Source of the DNA: Spiroplasma floricola 23-6
GTDB taxonomy: Bacteria > Bacillota_I > Bacilli_A > Mycoplasmatales > Mycoplasmataceae
Assembly: GCF_002813555.1 (NCBI RefSeq)
Contig: NZ_CP025057.1
Coordinates: forward strand, 310,001-374,000
Length of the DNA stretch: 64,000 nucleotides
Direction of reading: 5' to 3'
The position numbers and the translations under genes were made by a program. Positions 61,569-64,000 of this stretch are shown one piece after another; the stretch's first letter is position 1, and each line of letters opens with the position of its first letter. Below the pieces are notes generated by a model. That model was not told the origin of the DNA. It ran no database searches and was given only the letters and a program-made list of their open reading frames with translations.

Positions 61569-62033
61569 ATGAAGATAAAATTAATTTGTTTTAATAAAAT
61601 AAATAAAGAATTTAAAGAACCTTATGAATTCTATATTAATAAAATACAAAAACACTGTGATTTAGAAATAATAGAAATTAATGAGTTTGATCATGGAGAT
61701 ATAAAATCTAATATGATTAAAAATGAACAAAATATACACTTAAGGCTTAAAGAACTAAAAAATTTTGAAATATTTTTATTAGATATTAATGCAAAACAAT
61801 ATAGTTCAAAGCAAATAGCTAAACTTTTAGAGGAAAATAAAAACTATAAAGGGGGCAATATTTGTTTGATAATCGGTCCAAGTGATGGATTTAGTAAAGA
61901 ATTTAGAAATTTGTATCAAAATAAAATAAGTTTTGGTTTAATAACATTACCTTACAATTTAGTGAGAATAGTTTTGCTAGAACAAATTTATAGAGGTTTT
62001 AAAATATCAAAAAATCAAAAATATCATAAATAG
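61569..62033 (+). CDS. rlmH: 23S rRNA (pseudouridine1915-N3)-methyltransferase RlmH
   Basis: 154 residues; SPOUT knot enzyme acting on helix 69 of 70S ribosomes. LLDINAKQYSSKQIAKLLE; ICLIIGPSDGFSKEF; the diagnostic C-terminus LLEQIYRGFKISKNQKYHK. Start ATG 61569 follows AGGAGAA; upstream in-frame TTG/GTG options lack a site. Normal length. Confidence 0.95.
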   Translation: MKIKLICFNKINKEFKEPYEFYINKIQKHCDLEIIEINEFDHGDIKSNMIKNEQNIHLRLKELKNFEIFLLDINAKQYSSKQIAKLLEENKNYKGGNICLIIGPSDGFSKEFRNLYQNKISFGLITLPYNLVRIVLLEQIYRGFKISKNQKYHK

Positions 62034-62110
62034 ATTATTTATTTTTTTTAAAAAAATAGACTTTTTTAGATTAATATATAAAATGATATTGTCACTAAGG
62101 AGGCAATCCT

Positions 62111-63070
62111 ATGTTTAACGAAAAATCAACTTTTAATTGATTTCCAGGTCATATGAATAAGAGCATTAAAGAGATTGAAGAGAAAATCTCAATAGTTGAC
62201 TTAGTTATGGAAATCGTAGATGCAAGAGCACCATTTTCTACACAAAATCCTTTGCTTAGAAAAATTCTAAATAAAAGGCCTAGATTAATTATTATGACAA
62301 AGTTTGATTTGTCAGATAATGAAATTACAAATCAATGAGCCGAATATTTTAAAAATTCTGGGCATAAAACATATATTGTAAAAGACAAACAAGCAAATAT
62401 TTATAATGATGTATTAAAACTTATCAATGAGATGACAAGAGAAACTCAATTAAAACAAAAAAGTAGGGGTGTAGAAAACCCTCAATTAAACGTTCTTGTT
62501 GTAGGAATACCAAATGTTGGTAAATCAACAGTAATCTCAAAACTTTCAAAGGGAAAAAGTTTAAAAATAGGTAACAAACCTGGAGTAACTAGAGGTATGC
62601 AAAGAATTACTATGAATGATAATGTAACTTTAATTGATACTCCTGGAATTCTTCCAGCAAAATTTGAAAATGAAACTGTTGCTTGTAATTGTGCAGCAAC
62701 AAATTCAATTCGCTTAGATATAGTTCCAAAAGAAAGAATGGCAACAAAATTAATGAGATATATTTATAACTCATATCCTTCATTAATTGAAAATACTTAC
62801 AAAATCAATAAAAATGTATTAAGGCCAATAAATTATGATGACACATTTACTATTTTTGAAGAAATAGCTAAAAGAAGCAAATTTATAATTTTAGATGAAA
62901 TACCAGATGTTGAAAGAGTTATTGAATTGTTTATTCATGATATTATCAACAATAATCTGGGAAAAATTTCTTTTGAAAAACCAATAGAAATAAAAGAAAT
63001 ATCAAAACAAGCAATTGATGAAAATGATCTGGATTCAACAGTAGTTAGTGATTTAACAGTAGAATGATAG
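62111..63070 (+). CDS. rbgA: Ribosome biogenesis GTPase A (YlqF/RbgA)
   Basis: 319 residues; circularly permuted GTPase for late 50S assembly. Start MFNEKSTFNWFPGHMNKS; G4 TKFD precedes G1 GIPNVGKST, then DTPG, the permuted order. C-terminal RNA-binding helical domain (SKFIILDEIPDVERVIELF). With TGA as Trp the frame continues one codon to TAG 63068-63070, so it overlaps rnhB by 7 bases. Confidence 0.95.
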
Positions 63071-63684
63071 AAAACATTAGATATTTATTTGATCAAAATA
63101 TACGAGAGCAATACAAAGTTAGGTTAATAGCAGGAAGTGATGAAGTGGGAAGAGGTGCTATGGCAGGACCAATTGTTGTTGCGTCAGCTATTTTAAAACC
63201 AGATTATAATAATTCAAAAATAAAGGATTCAAAATTGCTAAATGAAAAACAAAGAGAAGAACTGTATGAGGAAATAAAAGAAAATTGCATCGCATATAGT
63301 ATTTGTGAATATGATTCAAAATTTGTTGATCAATATAATCCAAAAAAAACAAGTCAAATAGGAATAATAGAATCTATTAAAAGTTTAAAAGTTAAACCAG
63401 ACATTTGCTTAATTGATGGAGAAAGTATAGAATTAGCACGGTATAAATGCTTACAAATTATAAAAGGAGATAACTTGAGTATAAGTATAGGAGCTGCAAG
63501 TATTCTTGCAAAAGTGTACAGAGATAGAATAATGAATAATTTTCACTTAGAATATCCTCAGTATAATTTTATAAAAAATAAGGGTTATTGTACAAAAGAG
63601 CATCAAGAAAAAGTTAAAGAATATGGTGCCTTAAATATACACAGGTTTTCTTATAAACCAATTAAATTTCTAAAGGAGAAATAA
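63064..63684 (+). CDS. rnhB: Ribonuclease HII
   Basis: 206 residues; removes ribonucleotides from DNA. Catalytic DEVGRG (Asp26, Glu27) in AGSDEVGRGAMAGPIV; KDSKLLNEKQRE; CLIDGE; SILAKVYRDRIM. Start ATG lies inside the last codons of rbgA, giving translational coupling; the rbgA-rnhB order is as in Bacillus. Confidence 0.96.
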   Translation: MIENIRYLFDQNIREQYKVRLIAGSDEVGRGAMAGPIVVASAILKPDYNNSKIKDSKLLNEKQREELYEEIKENCIAYSICEYDSKFVDQYNPKKTSQIGIIESIKSLKVKPDICLIDGESIELARYKCLQIIKGDNLSISIGAASILAKVYRDRIMNNFHLEYPQYNFIKNKGYCTKEHQEKVKEYGALNIHRFSYKPIKFLKEK

Positions 63685-63685
63685 A

Positions 63686-64000
63686 ATGAGTTTTAATAAA
63701 AGTAATGAAATATATCAAGAATGAATTAATTCTACACACCTAGATGAAAGTTTAAAAGAAGAACTTTTAAATGCAACTGATGAAGAATTAAATGCTGCAT
63801 TTAATATTCAATTAGAATTTGGTACTGCTGGAATAAGAGGTATACTTGGAGCAGGACCTGGAAGATTTAATTTATATACAATTAAAAAAGTAACTATGAG
63901 TTATGCAAAACTTTTAATATCAAAATATGGAGAAGAATTATCAAGAGGAGTTGTTATTGGTCATGACAATAGAAGATTTTCAAAAGAATTTTCACAATTG
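63686..64000 (+). CDS. Phosphoglucomutase/phosphomannomutase, N-terminal part (partial)
   Basis: First 105 codons; the gene runs out of the window. EWINSTHLDESLKEELLN with TGA Trp, then LEFGTAGIRGILGAGPGRFN, the N-terminal signature of bacterial alpha-D-phosphohexomutases, and VVIGHDNRRFSKEF. The catalytic phosphoserine loop lies beyond the end. Interconverts hexose 1- and 6-phosphates for glycolipid or polysaccharide precursors. Starts 1 base after the rnhB stop with AAGGAG. Confidence 0.92.

Noticed and set aside
186-63070. Apparent fragmentation of many genes by TGA (frameshifted or degraded genome)
   Set aside because: TGA falls at conserved Trp positions (S2, EF-Ts, PyrH GGGNIWRG, Ffh) and all these frames end in TAA/TAG, so this is the UGA=Trp code.

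Overview
The window is AT-rich DNA from a mollicute that reads UGA as tryptophan. Most long genes only become continuous when TGA is translated as Trp (ftsK, pepV, rpsB, tsf, der, ffh, ispG and others), and every complete gene listed here then ends in TAA or TAG. An mreB gene (45748-46770) in a wall-less, UGA=Trp genome points to Spiroplasma. The insect-associated lipoprotein and GH18 chitinase genes, the NADH-free small metabolism and the Firmicutes-like gene order (rplU-prp-rpmA, scpA-scpB-rluB, cmk-der-gpsA-hup, gpsB-rnpB, cinA-recA-rny, rbgA-rnhB) fit that. Placement in the Apis-type clade is only my inference.

Layout. 1-6418: end of a probable RNase J gene, ftsK, uvrC, greA, rsmI. 6467-9683: a 95-residue peptide with a double-glycine type leader, then a repeat-bearing GH18 chitinase lipoprotein. 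9684-13360: L21 leader, rplU with a long Ala/Lys/Pro/Thr tail, the L27 protease prp, rpmA, a membrane-anchored J-domain protein and dipeptidase pepV. 13426-16593: an apparently intact IS3-family element and a lipoprotein gene broken by one TAA. 16594-22002: rpsB-tsf with leader, a TPP riboswitch driving an extended ThiT-like transporter gene, pyrH-frr. 22193-28743: a surface lipoprotein island (small lipoprotein, Big_2-like Ig-repeat protein, tandem GH18-like protein). 28887-32860: large unknown membrane protein, MFS-like protein, LacX-like mutarotase and convergent ispG. 34060-38587: HEPN-like unknown, scpA-scpB-rluB-dNK, yebC. 38588-39146: decayed sequence. 39147-43709: M13 peptidase, glpX, unknown membrane protein, ppa. 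43771-45657: FMN riboswitch with attenuator before a RibU-like protein, divergent from a His-rich ECF S-component-like protein. 45748-47254: mreB, a possible small RNA/peptide locus, a ferredoxin. 47344-51346: tail-anchored unknown, cmk-der-gpsA-hup. 51401-54779: DnaD-like, recU, gpsB, rnpB, cinA C-terminal type, recA. 54816-59740: YhgE/Pip-like protein, rny, ffh. 59806-64000: SDR, unknown coiled-coil protein, rlmH, rbgA, rnhB and the start of a phosphohexomutase.

How the genes work together. Most of the window is housekeeping: chromosome segregation and repair (FtsK, ScpAB, UvrC, RecA, RecU, HU), translation and ribosome assembly (S2, EF-Ts, RRF, L21, L27 with its protease, Der, RbgA, RlmH, RsmI, RluB), RNA turnover and processing (RNase Y, RNase P RNA, RNase HII), and protein targeting (Ffh). 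Vitamin supply is by riboswitch-controlled ECF S components (thiamine, riboflavin). The accessory part is a set of lipoproteins probably displayed on the cell surface: two GH18 proteins, an Ig-repeat protein and smaller lipoproteins, plus the double-glycine peptide. No tRNA, rRNA operon, CRISPR array or prophage was recognised.
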